Below are positions 1 to 13,200 of a DNA stretch of 64,000 nucleotides, piece by piece. Below the pieces are notes generated by a model, which saw nothing but the letters and a program-made list of their open reading frames with translations, was not told the origin of the DNA and did no database searches. Origin of the DNA: Melastoma dodecandrum (Eukaryota; Streptophyta; Magnoliopsida; Myrtales; Melastomataceae); contig JARUPY010000290.1 of assembly GCA_029817715.1 (NCBI GenBank), forward strand, positions 3,906,001 to 3,970,000, in the 5' to 3' direction. The position numbers and the translations under genes are program-made. How positions within the stretch are numbered: position 1 is the first letter of the stretch; each line of letters starts with the position of its first letter.

Positions 1-3000
1 TTCCCGAACGGATCTGCGGGGCGTTTCGCCGACCGTCTCCAGTCCTTGAAGGCGACGGGCGAAAGGCTGCGTTAAGACCTCGCTTGGGAAATTCCGGGAT
101 GATCCAGGAAGCGGCTCGGTTTGCCGTCACCTCATCCTAAATGGCTCCGAAAAAAGGGGTGTTGTTTAGTTTTAACTTTGGAAAACTTATTCGGAGTCGC
201 CACCGACTTATTAAAAAATAGTGTGATTTTAAGTCGGAAAAAATCAGAGTCTGGGTCCGGGGATTCCTATTTACTATCCTTTATATTCTAAACATGCGAA
301 AAGGGTGGGATTTGTCCAAAAAGGGTTTAACTTTTGATTGACGGGCATTAGGCCCGATCCGGGAGTAGGCCGGACTCTTATCGACGTTTTAACGGGCGTT
401 GGACCCGAATTTAGATTTGTTTGATTAAAACCAAGCATGCGACGTAAAACCTAAAGCCTAAGCATACGCGCAATCACAAGCAATTATTTAGATCAAAAGA
501 GCGGGGAAGGGCGGTGATTGCGGGCCTATACACTTGGGCCCGCAATCCGTTACAAGTGGGCTGAAAATGAAATTCGGGGAAGCCCGCACCTCCCCGTTGT
601 ACCTTTGTTTGAAGGTTGGGGCCGCTTTGTCTTCAAGCCCGCGGTTTTTAGGTCGGGGTAGAACCACGCGGTTTGATACACGCGTCTTCGTGAAATCTTC
701 GAAATTTTGGATTTTGATCTTCCGAAGTTGCATGCTCAGTGTACATGCAAAGAAAAATAAAGAAGTGGTCAGAAAGTCCTAATTTAAATCGAAATGAATA
801 ATTAGGACTTAATGAAATAAGAGCGATACTTACGGGGCGTTGTGAGCCCGTTGATGTCGATCGTCCGCGTCGTCGGAGCATGCATTCCTTGGTAGTAGTT
901 CCTCGGTATTTACATGCAAAGTAGAGGGACAGACGAATGTCAATAATTCGATTAAATCCAAATGAAATTCAATCGAATTAAGAAGGGTAAGGCTTGTCTT
1001 ACCGTTTTGATCGGAGTACGTATTTGGTGTGAATCGTTGATGATATCCGCCGAGAAATTTCCTCGTGTTTTCCATACAAAACAAAGGAAAATGGATAGTT
1101 AGTAAAATTCATAACATACTAATTTGATTTAAGGAAATAAAATCATGCTAACTCCAAGAAGATTTTAAAATTTTTGACAAATAAAGAACACAACAAGATA
1201 AAGAAATTTTGTCGCATTCAACTAAAATCCTAACCAAATTATCTAACAATTGTTGAAAATTCGTCAGACATATAACGTTCGCATTCATTTAAAGAAAGAA
1301 ACAAATAAAAATGAATTTCTATCCCTGTTGCCCCCCCCCCCCCCCAAATATATTACGCCCAGACTAATACGATCATTGACATTTTAAAAAAAATCAGTTT
1401 TGGGGAAGGATTCGTTACCACCGAGGTCGGAAGGCTTAGAAGTTAATTGCTTGCACCGGGAGCGACGTCCATGTCTGCAGATCCGGGAATCGATTTGCCG
1501 CTGCGGTTCGAGCTGGAAGGACCGCAGATCTGGGCGCATGAGGTGACGCCTCGGGCGAATCGAAAGGGGATGGGTTGCCGCTCCACAGTGCCGGATCTGA
1601 CTTGGGATCTAGGAGACTTTCGGCCGTCGCTGAATCGAGGACGCCGGAAGGAGTTTCTGCTCGCCGCCGGTTTCGTGGGGCGCCGAGAGGTGGGTTCGCC
1701 GCTGCGCTGCCGTTGAGGGCACCGGGAAGCTTTCGCTGCCGCCGGGTCCAGGGGGGAGCAGGGACGCCGGGGAGGACGTCAAGGACAGGTCTGGCCGTGG
1801 AGTCTCCGGGAGTTCCACCGTGGGTCTGTCGCCCGAGGAGAGCGTGGGTCGCCGTGAGCGCAGGAGGTCCGAGGACGTGGAAGAGGGGGATCGCTGTTGC
1901 GAGGGCTGGAAACGCCGGGGAAGTGGGGGCTGCCACCGTGAGCTCCGGGGACGCCAAGGGAGAGGTCGCCCTGCCGCTGCCGACCGTGGGTTGCTACCGT
2001 GAGTCGGGTCTGGAAGCACCGCCGGGGAGGCTCCTGTGCGGCATCACCGACACCAAAGGGAAGGATGCCGAGGACGGCCGAGTTGTGGGTCGCCAGGGGA
2101 GAGAGGAGCCCCGTTGTTCCCCAGATCTGAGGTGGGTGTGTAGACACCAGCTGGGGACCTCCGCTGCTACAAGTTCTCGAGATCCCGGGGAGAGATGGGC
2201 CGCCGTGGTTGTTGCGCACGCCGGGGGCGTCGACGAGTGGAGGCGCCAGGTTGTGGGTTAGCTGCCGTCGAGTCGTGAGTCGCCGGAGGGTCTGGGAAGT
2301 GGAGGTCCGTGGCTGGTCTGGGCTCCGTGGCTACCGCTGCTGCATCTGGAACACCCGCGGCCGCTGTTTTGGCCTCAAGTCTTTCGACCGACTCCGAAGC
2401 CAGGTGAGGATGGTCTTGTCTCTCCAGGACGGTGGCTTCACGGTGAGGTAACCGGCTGTCTTCGGGTGTTTTGCTTTAGGGAACTGACTCACTGCTTTGG
2501 AGGAGCAGTTCGCTGCTGTGGGCGTGACCGGGAAGAACGGAGGTAAAGAGGGAAGCTGTGATGGGGAGGTTGAGGATCGCCGTCTTTGGGAGCGTATACC
2601 TGTACAGGAACAGGGGCAAATCAAAGCAAACAGAAGGCTCCGGTTCTACACAGAGAGGCGGAGAGTGGGAGCTAGTTGGTTTATCTAGAGAGCGAGTTAG
2701 TTTCCGTCCTTGCTGCAAGAAGGACGTCCATCATCACAGGCCGCGTCCGTTGGTGATGTTGGAGTTGTCGTCGGAAGTTCATGTCGCTGCCGCCGTGTCC
2801 ACAGGAACCAAAGTCCACCGCGTCTGGAGGTAAGACATGCCTTTCCTCGTTTTTGTTGGATATTTGGTCTGGGTTGGTCGCTGGAGAGCTTCCACCGGGT
2901 CGATCCTTACTTACCTTGGTTAGGATTTGTTGAAGACGGCTGATATCTTCGGCGGTGAAAACGGCTCCGGCAAGGTTGATCCAAGAAGGGGAAGGGATCA

Positions 3001-4224
3001 AGTGGGTACTCTCCGCCAGCTCCCAGATCAGTCCCCCGCCCCCTGGAAGAGGTAACAAGCCCCCTTTTATCGTTTTCCTTCCCTTCTCATCTGATCGCCC
3101 CTGGCACTTGCTTCAAGGGGCGAGGCCATTGATGATCCTAGGAGGGATCATTGCGGCTAGGCAGGGCTATCCCTGATTTCAATCGACTTTCCCATCTTGT
3201 ATCTCCTTCTACCTTGTGTCTGACGTCCCTCCTTTCGGCTGGTGCAGGGCTCAGGTGGTGGGACGGCATACAAGTGGGGATCAAGTGGGATGGAGTGACA
3301 AGACTGTTGCTTTGAGTCCCTTGTGTGCGGGTGGGATGGCGGGTGCAAGGAGGTGACGACTTCTGCTCTGTCTTCTCCGTCTGACTTCTTCCCTTTCTTC
3401 TCTGCAGGTAGGTGTCAGGCAGAGGTGGGAGGCTGCAATCGTCCGGGACTTGTAGGTGGGCTTGATTTCCCTCCTTTTGCTTGGGCTTTTGATTTTGGTC
3501 AGCCTTTTTGCTCGGCCTCTTGGTTTTGTGGGTTTTCTTTGGGTTGGGCTGTCTTTGTTCAGTCTTGGGTTGTTGTTGCTGTAGAAATGTATTCGGCCCT
3601 TGGATTGTAGTCTTCAGATGTTCACTGAAGTAGGGATCTTTAGATGATTTTCTCAGCAGCAGTGAGCATAAAGCTGGAGGAGAGCGTCCGCTTCAGGAAA
3701 TTTGGACTTGGTTGGCTTCAAGAGGGCATCACCGGCTGATTTCGACTCGGGTGAGGCTGTTGGTTGCACGTGACTGTTGTGGCCTTTGCAACTGCTGTAG
3801 CTGCTGTATTGCTGTTGTTGGGACTGCCACAATGGTGGTTGATTTGAAGGCCGTTGATGTTGTTTGATCTGCTGCGGTTGCATCATTTGTCCAGATTCCA
3901 TTGCTTTGCATCTGATGTACACACTGCTGCCTCCTTGGGTTGCTGATGGAAGCTGAGACAATACTACTGGAAGTCACGGACATAGAAGCGGGTTTCTCCT
4001 TTGGTTTTGATTTTTACTGACCGTCACTATTTGATGGGTTTGGTGATGACTTATTATTACTTTTGTCTGTCCGAATTTGAACCTCGAGTTGTATTCGGGC
4101 TTTGGCCACAAATGTTGAAATTTGAATTGTGTTTGGACTTTGGGCAAGATAATATTGAGTTGTGTTAGGGCTTTGGCCATTTCAAGAGAAATGAATGTTA
4201 GGTTTGTTAATTTGAGGTATTACA
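1..4224 (-). repeat. Element A 3' LTR (partial)
   Basis: Read on the minus strand this LTR starts at 4224 with TGTAATACCTC, directly after the polypurine tract. It matches 16482-20718. From about 2400 to 4224 the offset to the other copy stays at exactly 16494 and I found about one mismatch (C/T near 3341). From 1 to about 2400 there are many substitutions and indels, most dense around 880-1000 and 1320-1930. A run of C lies at about 1330-1346. The small open frames inside the LTR have no recognisable domain and I treat them as chance frames in GC-rich sequence. Confidence 0.92.
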
Positions 4225-4240
4225 GTTTGCCCCTCCTTGG
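4225..4240 (-). other. Polypurine tract of element A
   Basis: On the minus strand the bases just before the 3' LTR read CCAAGGAGGGGCAAAC, followed by the LTR start TGTAATACC. This is where plus-strand DNA synthesis is primed in LTR retrotransposons. Element B has nearly the same tract at 56953-56966. Confidence 0.85.
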
Positions 4241-6543
4241 GAAAGAGTCTGGAAAGATTCTTTCACAAGGATATCGTCAATACCTCAAATTATTCGTGGC
4301 CGACATGCTTCCTAGAAACTTATCAAGGAAATCATTAGTCACAACGAAAATAAAAATATCTAAATGTACATGCACATTATGCTTCGTTCTGCTTTCTCTT
4401 TAAAGGCATGTTTCCAAGCGAGAGCAGAGAAGGTTTGTTGATTCCTCTCGTGTTTCACTCTCATTTCTGAAAGCCATTTCAGTTGGATTTCGGAATTCCT
4501 TTGACTTGGATGCTCATGTACCGGTCGAAGGAGGCTTTACTCGGGTTATAACGTGGCTTTGGCATAAGGCCTTTAAATTGAAAATTTAAATCAGTTGTTT
4601 GAAGGAAAGAGTTTAAGGACCTCACCGGAAGCTATTGGATTATAGAGGTTCCACCATTCAAGCAAATTCTCCATCTTTCAGACAACTTACCGGTTGACGT
4701 GTTTTGTTGGAGATGAATAACCGGTAGGTGTGTACAATCCACTTTGGGGAAGGCTTTGTTTTAGAATTGTTTGAGGAATAGCACCTTTGCTCTTACGACC
4801 AGCAATGTCGGCCCTGGTGCTTTATTTTGCTCTTTTGATTTTCGTCTTGCGCTCTCTTTTAAAGACTTTGGTCTTTGCGCTAATTCTTTTTTCTTTGCTG
4901 GATCAAAGGGATTTGCCCCGCTTTATTTTCTAACAATCTCCTTTCGAACTTGTGTTTTTGAGAAGCTCGGTTCTTAGGAACGACTCAACTGGTAGGCTTA
5001 ACTGTCGATGATGCCTCTTTGCTTGAATCTTAAGGAAGTGTAGCCTCTACGATCCGTTGCTTCCGGTTTCTAGCTACCGGATCTCCTTTTTAACCTCGAT
5101 ATGAGGCGGTCCTTAGACTCGTTGGGTAGAGTGTATACAAAAACTTCAACTTTGGCTCGAAAGGGGCTAGCAATGGTCGATGTTTTGTGTTTGGGGTAGA
5201 GAAGGAATGCTCGATCTCATCCCGATTTAGAGCATCTTTTGTCAAAGGATCTGTCATCCGCCTGAAGGTTTGTGTATGAATCCTTACAGTGTTTACACTC
5301 GTCACTCCGGGTAAGTGTTTAGGAATATGTTTGCCTTCTCCACTCTCGCCCAGAAACATTCTTATTATCAAAAAATTTCAAATTACGTGAAAATGAGCAC
5401 ACGAATGTTTAGGAAATGACTAGGTTTAGATACTCAAACCTCCATGGTGCTCTTGTGCACTTTCGTGTTCTATGTTCTTTTAGATTAAACTCGGAACGGC
5501 TTCCACCCGACCACCCACGCCGTTGCCTAGGAATTTGTACCACATTGTACGGATGTCCATGTGCCTGCGCAGTTGACAATGGACGGAGACGAGGTTAATT
5601 CATGTATTTTGACTTTCGCTTGAGGAGATGAAGTAAAATATCCGCTGGGGAGTTGAGATGGACATGCCCATCTCAATGGTCGTTCTGACTTCATCTGAGG
5701 AATGATAAAAATTTTGTTAGAGAGTAATGTAAATGATACTCCCTTTTGGCATGGTTATTCATGATAACGACAAAGGCAATCTCGAAGCTTTGGTTCGAAA
5801 TTTTCCACCCAACCGCCCGCGCCTTTGTGAATAACATAGGATGCTCATGTACCTATGTTAGGCAAAGGACAGATAACAAGTGAGCTCATGTGACTTGTTT
5901 TCTTTTAAAGTAAGAATGAAGTTTGTTCATGTAATTTCATTCATATGAAAGGTGAAGTAGAGTTTTGACACTTCCCTTTTTGCATGATTTCATCATTGCA
6001 TCTTCGTCCGATGGAATCGAAGGTCTGATGAAATAGTTACTCTTGCTTGATGTCTGTTGTGTAAGGATGCTCATGTACCTATCAAACAGATGGCTAGAAA
6101 CAAGGAAATTCTTGTAACTTGTTTCTGTTAGAGTAAGAATGAAGTTTGCTCGTGTAACTTCATTTGTAAGAAAAGTGAAGTAGAATTTTGGTACTTCCTT
6201 TTTGCATGGTTTCGTCATTGCGTCTTCGTCCGATGGAATCGAAGGTCTGACGAACTTGCTACAAGACTTTGGCTTGAAGCTTTGCCGCCCTACCACCCTC
6301 GCCTTTGTCATAGGAGTCCTGTACTATTCGTATGAGGAGCTCTTGTACCTGCCCACGAGACAAAGGACGTAAACGAAATGTGTTCATGTAATTTCGCTTA
6401 ACTTGAATGAGGAGAAGAATGATCGTGTATTTCTCCCTTATCCCTGATGTCAGTGTTCTTTATCCTGAGTGACTCTTCGAGGTGTAAAAGAATTCAGCTG
6501 ACAGATATCATCTCAAAAGTCCGATTTGAGACCCGGATACCAT
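4241..6543 (-). repeat. Element A 3' non-coding region with degenerate ~220-bp repeats
   Basis: There is no coding region between the pol stop and the polypurine tract. Between about 5500 and 6380 the sequence is internally repetitive. The motif GGATGCTCATGTACCT recurs at about 5850 and 6067, GTAAGAATGAAGTTTG at about 5911 and 6133, and a CATCTTCGTCCGATGGAATC-like block at about 6000 and 6225, giving a unit near 220 bp. Open frames here, such as 5937-6311, only mirror the repeat. Element B has a related region at 54712-56952. Known Ogre elements also carry repeats here; their function is unknown. Confidence 0.7.
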
Positions 6544-9500
6544 TCAGGTGTAATATCGTTGGAGAGCATCTGCGTTAATTGCTTGTGGCAGTTCTCATCC
6601 ATCCATTCTTGCTAACATGATTGCTCCTCCCGAGAAGGCATGCTTAACGACGAACCGCCCTTCGTAGTTTGGAGCGAATTTCCCTCGTGGATCCTTGACA
6701 TTCGGTAGGATTCTTTTAAGGACGAGGTCACCTGGTTTGTACCTGATTGGCTTGACCTTTTTGTTGAATGCTCTAGACATGCGTTGTTGATAGCACTGCA
6801 TGTGGTGAGCTGCGGCAAGTCGTTTCTCATCAATGAAGTCGAGGTGGGCGATTTGATGATTGGCCTTCTCTTCTTCTGTCATGTTGCTTTGGGATGATAT
6901 CCTGAGAGTTGGCAATTTGACCTCTGCTGGAATGACTGCTTGAGTGCCGTAGACGAGCTCGAAGGGAGTTGCCCCAGTCGAAGTGCGCATCGTTGTTCTG
7001 TAGGCGAGTAACGCGAAAGGGAGCTTCTCGTGCCAATCGCGATAGGTAACTGCTGTCTTCTGAAGAATCTTCTTCATGTTTTTGTTGGCGGCTTCGACTG
7101 CACCGTTCATTTGTGGACGGTACGGCGAATAGTTGAGGTGCTTGATTCGAAATTCCGTGCATAGGGATTGCATTAGTTTGCTGTTGAAGTTTGAACCATT
7201 GTCTGTGACCAATAGCTCTGGAACTCCATATCTAGCAATGATGTTCGCCCTCATGAAACGCACAACATTGTTTGCTGTGACTTCTTTGAAGGATTGTGCT
7301 TCAATCCACTTGGTGAAGTAGTCGATTGCGACCAGTAAGAATCGGTGCCCGTTGGATGCTTTGGGATTAATGGGCCCGATTACATCCATGCCCCACATTG
7401 AGAACGACCATGGTTCGAATAGTGGGTAAAGTCTTGTCGGAGGCACATGCACCTTGTCGCTGTAAATCTGACACTTGTGACATGCTTTGACATATTTGAT
7501 GAAATCAGCTTCTATTGTGAGCCAATAATACCCTTGTCGCATTATCTTCTGGGCGAGAGCGTATCCGTTCATGTGCGGTCCGCAAACCCCTTCGTGGACT
7601 TCGACAATGAGGGCTTCAGCTTCTTGCTTGGTGAAGGATTTCTTGTACAAGGTATCACCGTCTAGAAAATAACTTCTTGTTATCCTCCGGATGAACTTGC
7701 GTTCTTTCCCTGTGCTATTTTGGGGAAATCCTCCTGATTGCAAATGATTCTTGATGTCCGTGAACCAAGGTAGGGAATCCTCAGGTTGACTTTGCTCAAT
7801 ATGCATGCAGCTTGGATCATCAGCAATATTGATGCGCAAGGGCTCGATGTCCATTTCTCCAGCCAACGGAATCATTGAGGCGAGCACTGCAAGAGCATCA
7901 GCAAATCGATTATCAGTTCGGGGGAGATAATTAAATTCAATATCAGTAAATTGTCTAATCAGTGTTTGTAGATAATCCTGATATGGAATGAGCTTTGGGT
8001 CTCGAGTGCGCCATGCTCCATTTGTCTGGGAGATGATGAGTACCGAATCTCCATGAACATCGAGGAGCTTAACCCGCATGTCGAGTGCACAAAGTAGGCC
8101 GAGGATGCACGCTTCATATTCAGCTATGTTGTTCGTGCAGGGAAAGGTAACTTTGGCGGCCGTTGGGTAATATTGTCCATCTGGGGAGATTACCACAGCT
8201 CCTATTCCCGATCCTGAGGAATTAACCGCACCGTCGAAGTACATCTTCCACCTTGGTTCTTGTTCCATGAGCAAGATGTTCTCATCTGGTAGTCCGATTT
8301 CCAAAGATGAATCGTCCGTCCCTGGATATTCAGCGATGTGATCAGCGATTGTTCTCCCCTTGACTGACTTCGTGGAGTGGAGTCGAATGTCGAATTCGGC
8401 GAGCTGCAATTGCCACTTTGATACTCTTCCCATCAATGTTGGCTTGTCGAAGAGATATTTGAGTGGGTCATTCTCGGACACTAACAGGATCTCATAGTGC
8501 AGAGTATACTGTCGGAGTCGGTGGAGAACCCAAATGAGTGCGCAGCAGGTACGCTCAGAAGTTGTGTATCTTGACTCACAATCTGTAAATTTCTTGCTAA
8601 GGTAGTAAATCGCGTGCTCCTTGGCACCTGGCATTTGTTGGGCGAGCATGGCTCCAAATGATTCTTCCCTAACGGTGAGATAGAGCGTGAGAGGATGCCC
8701 CGGCTTTGGCGGGATAAGAACTGGTGGTTCTGTCAAATACGTCTTAATCTGCTCAAATGCGATCTTGCAATCGTCCCACTCAAATTTGACGTCTTTCCTT
8801 AATTTCTTGAACAATGGTTTGCATGTGTCAGCTAGGTTGGAGATGAACCGTCCGATGTAGTTAACACGACCCATGAAGCCGCGGATCTCTTTGACTGACC
8901 TTGGAGCTGGGAGATCACGAATTGCTTCGATTTTATCAGGATCAATTTCAATGCCTTTGTTACTGACAACGAAACCAAGAAGTTTGCCCGAAGTTGCTCC
9001 AAACACGCATTTGGCGGGGTTGAGGCGCAGCTTGTACTTACGAAGCCGTTCGAATAGCTTCCGGAGAATGACAGTGTGGTTTTCATCTTCCTTGGACTTG
9101 GCGATCATATCGTCGACGTAGACTTCAATTTCGCGATGCATCATGTCATGAAATAAAACCACCATAGCACGTTGATAAGTTGCCCCAGCATTCTTGAGTC
9201 CAAAAGGCATAACTCGATAACAGAACGTGCCCCAGGGCGTCGTGAAGGTTGTCTTTTCTTTGTCTTCTTCGGCCATGCGAATCTGATTGTAACCGGAGAA
9301 TCCATCCATGAAAGAGAATCTGTTGAATCCAGCGGTATTGTCCACCAAAAGGTCGATGTGCGGGAGTGGAAAGTCATCCTTGGGACTCGCCTTGTTGAGG
9401 TCGCGGTAGTCGACGCAGACTCGGACATTCCCGTTCTTCTTGATGACAGGGACTATGTTGGCAACCCATTGTGGATAGGTAGACACTTCGATAAAGTTGA

Positions 9501-9899
9501 CCCTCAGCAGCTTATCCACTTCTTCCTTGATGGCAAGGGCTAGTTCGGGCTTATACCGGCGTTGCTTCTGCTTTATAGGATGAACTGACGGGTCTGTAGG
9601 AATCTTGTGCTCCCGGCATGTCTGTGTACGACCAAGCGAAGACGTCAGAGAATTCCTTGAGCAAGTTGGTGATGTCTTCAGTTTCATCCTTTGACAAGTC
9701 TGCGCCGACGAACAATTCCTTGGGGTCATCTTGAGTTCCGATGTTGATTGAAACCGGCCTCTGCAGTGTGATGTCCTTTGGTTCTTCATGTCGTTGAAGA
9801 CCTTGTTCCAAGCCATAGTATCCTTCTATGGATTTAGGGTCGTCTACTGCTTCTCCATCTTGTTCAGGGGTGTTCTCGGGTGTACCCGAAGCGCCGTTC
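6544..9899 (-). pseudogene. Element A pol (RT-RNaseH-aRNH-integrase), broken
   Basis: The frame encodes the usual Tat/Ogre polymerase: reverse transcriptase with YVDD, an RNase H with the CESRYTTSER block, a second RNase H beginning MYFDGAVNSSG, a zinc-binding HHCC segment and an integrase core. The integrase keeps its acidic residues (WGMD, LVTDNG, GAVEAANK). Three breaks are visible against element B: a deletion of about 20 bp near 9610-9617 shifts the frame after DMPG; about eight residues are missing near 7640; and a Gly codon has become TGA at 6595-6597, about 17 codons before the family stop at 6544. By splicing, pol would begin at 9899, just after the acceptor. Confidence 0.9.
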
Positions 9900-10206
9900 C
9901 TGAAAAGGAGCAGAAATCAGAGTGATGCATTGAAATGAATCATTCGAAATATTGTTTCATGCGACAATAAGGCATGCGCTTATGACCAAAAGAAAATGTT
10001 GTGGGATCAGGACTCAGCGGGTCCCTCGTCGTTTCCTCAGATTCGCCCTGATCATCAGCGGCCCGATCCCACAGACGCCTTAGGTACTGCCTAGGGGTCG
10101 CGTTACATATAGACAACCTTGCTAGTCCGCGACCAGAATGTAGCAAGGTAACCTACCCTAGACTCTATCCATCTAAGTGCATAAAAGTAAAGATGGAAAG
10201 TTTCAC
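9900..10206 (-). other. Predicted intron between protease and pol, element A
   Basis: On the minus strand the donor lies in the last gag-pro codons (GCC GG|GTGAAA, intron start 10206). The acceptor is CTTTTCAG|GAACGGCGC with the intron ending at 9900. Splicing removes 307 bp including the gag-pro stop and keeps the reading frame. The same arrangement, with the same flanking residues Gly-Asn-Gly-Ala-Ser, occurs in element B. A spliced intron between protease and RT is an established Ogre feature. Confidence 0.75.
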
Positions 10207-13200
10207 CCGGCGAGAGGCATGTCTGACTCGGCCAGGGTCGACGCTTCCATCATACAAACTTCTTCTTCGGACTCTTGTGTCCTGGTCTTCTCGTCTTGTT
10301 CCCCCTTTACTTCTTCGCTCGTAGCAGGGGAATCTGCATGCCTGTTTGGAGGCGGTACTTCGGTTCTTGGAGGCGTCCTTGGCGGCATCGGAACCACTGG
10401 AGCTTGAACATGTGGTGCCCCGGCTCGTCGAATGTACGCCGGCATCTGATTCAGAGGAATGGCCATGTTGGGAGGTATGAAGTGAGCCCGCATACGAGGA
10501 CGACGCCTATGACCTTGCCCCAAATTCACTTGGATGATATTGACATGTTCAACAATCGTCCGCTTGCCATGAATTTCTTCGTCACTCCGAATCTTCACAT
10601 TCTCCAGCTTTTCCGACAGGATTTCGCCTTCCATTGTCGCCGCCGATGAACGTACAAAACGGATGGTCGATTTGCTGCTAGTGCGATTGTTCTGTTTGTG
10701 CCGCACTTTGCTTGTGAATCCGAGTCCAGTAGTCCCTGCCGGAGCCGGGATAGTGATCGGATAAATCATTCCTTGTCCTCTGATTCCGAGTCCTTGGCCC
10801 GGTTGATACCCATGTCGGAGGAACTCCTTCGCAGCGCTGATGTTGCCCCATGTCATCAGGGGATCGGATTTGTAGTCGCGCCTCACCATGTTGACCAACT
10901 CCAGGGTCTGTGTTGTTGACGGCTCTTCGGTTGGCTCTCCCACGTATGGCATGTCAATCTCGTGGCAAAGCTCCATTGAATGTTCTCCCCGGACTGTGAT
11001 GAGCTTGCCATCTGAGGAAAATCGAACCATCTGGTGTAGCGTCGAAGGAACTGCCCCGGCTTGATGAATCCACGGACGCCCCAGCAACATGTTGAAGGAC
11101 CCTGCAGTCTCCAGAATCTGAAACTGGGTAGAGAATAGGGTTGGCCCAACTTTGATTTGCAACGTGACTTCGCCAAGGGCCTGTCGCTTCGCGCCGTCGA
11201 AAGCCCGAATAGTTAAGTTGGATTGAGAAAGCTTCTCCAAGTCGATGTTGAGCTTTTGAGCTACCGCCAACGGGATGATATTAACCCTCGACCCGCCATC
11301 GATGAGAACTTTGGAGATGGTGGTTTCACGACATTAGAGCGTGATGAAGAGAGCATTGTTGTGATCCTTTCCCTGCTCCGGTAAATCGTCTTCTGAGAAG
11401 TTAATTACATTGTTCGCCAGCATGCTGCTCATGTACGCATCCAATGCCGCGACTTCAACCTGCTCTGGCACATGTACCTCGGCTAGAAACTTCTCCAACA
11501 TCTCCCTGTGCTTGTCGGAGGAATGGATGAGGTCGAATAGCGAGATCTGGGCTGGTTGTTTGCGGAGCTGCTCGACTATATCGTAGTCGCTTCCCTTCAC
11601 CGTATAAATCACCTTGCGGATTTGCTCGTTTGAAGGCGCCTTGGGCTTCGAAGATTCGGCTGGGGATGAGACTTCAGGAGCTGGCACCACCCTTCCGGAG
11701 CGAGTGATTAATTCAACTTCTGAGCTGAGTGGCGTGCGGGTGGGTCCCATCACGACCGGAATCCTTGGCTCCGTTGCAGGCGATGATTCTGCCTGACACG
11801 CTTCAGGTTGTGTAGATCCCAACGAAATATAGACATACGGCGTCCTTGGGCGCCGAGGGGGAACCAATGTAAACCCCTCAGGTACGCCGGTGGGGTGCAC
11901 TCTTCTGCTAGACTGGGGCGCACGACCTCTTCCTCTACCTCGGCTGCGGCCTCGGCCTCGACCACGACCAGCGCTCACGACATTGACACTCCTTGGTTGT
12001 GCATAGTCATATTTATACATGTTCACCTCTTCTTCTTGTTCTGCTAAAACTGAAAAGAAATTAGCCCCGATATAATTTACATGTTCTGGAAGGGGATTGC
12101 TCTTAACATTTGGGGCAGCTGCAGGTGCAGAGAATGTGATGGCTCCTTCATCCAACAGATTCTGGATCTTGAACTTCAAGGCAATGCAATCTTTGGTGTC
12201 ATGCCCTGCTGCTCCAGAGTGGTACTGACACACCGCCTTGGGGTTGTATCCGAACGAGGAGGGATTGGTTGCTTTGGCTTCAACAGGCTTGATGAAACCC
12301 ATGTCCCTCAATCGAGCAAACATGACGTCCAGGGGATCGGGCGTTGGGGTCAAGTCCTCCAACCTTCGTCGTGGATGCTCCATTTGTGCAGGCCTTGGCT
12401 GCTGTTGTCCTGCCATGTTGACTGGGGGTCTAAAACGAGTTGCTGCCGGGGCTGGGGGCCTGAGCGCGGCTGCGATATACGTCCTTGGCGCGTACGAGGT
12501 CGGGGGTGGAGTTGCCCTCATTGACTGCCTATTCTGTTCAGCAGTTGCAATTAACTCCTTGGGCCTGGGCTTCACCGTCAGTTTCGCTGAAGGGGAAGGG
12601 ATTAGCCCTTCTCGATTTACTCCGTCAAGCTTGTCTGCATTGATGACTGCCTGGGTGAAGGTGCAGAATGTCTGCCCGATCATGTAGGGCATGTACTCAC
12701 GTGGAAGCAGTTGGAGGAATTCGTCGATGAGCTCTTTCTCTGTAAGTGTTGGTTTTATCTGGGACGCGATATGCCTGAAACGGTAGGCAAACTGCTTGAC
12801 GTCTTCGGTGCGGTATCTCTTCAATTTCCGCAAATCCGATATTGTTGGCGCCATCTCAACATTAAAGCTATAGTAGTTGAGGAAATCAAGGGCCAAGTCT
12901 TTGAACGTCGCGTACTGGCTGACATCCTTGGTGTAGTACCAGTGTAGCGCTGATTCCGCCAAACTCTCTTGGAACATGGCGATGCAGAATTTATCGTCTG
13001 CTGGATGTACTGCCAACTTGTGGTAGAAGTGCTTGAGATGTAATTCTGGGCAGCCGTTTCCAGGAAATTTATCAAATTCGGGCATCTTTAACTTTGGCGG
13101 GACTTGAATCTGAGGGATTTGGTAGTTGGCGTACTCCCAGTTGTGTGCCCAATACCCCTAGATGGCGTTCAGGCGCTCTTCCAACTTTGCCATGCGGCGA

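Noticed and set aside
11808..12687. Several 80-150 codon frames on the plus strand in element A
   Set aside because: They are antisense shadows of gag.
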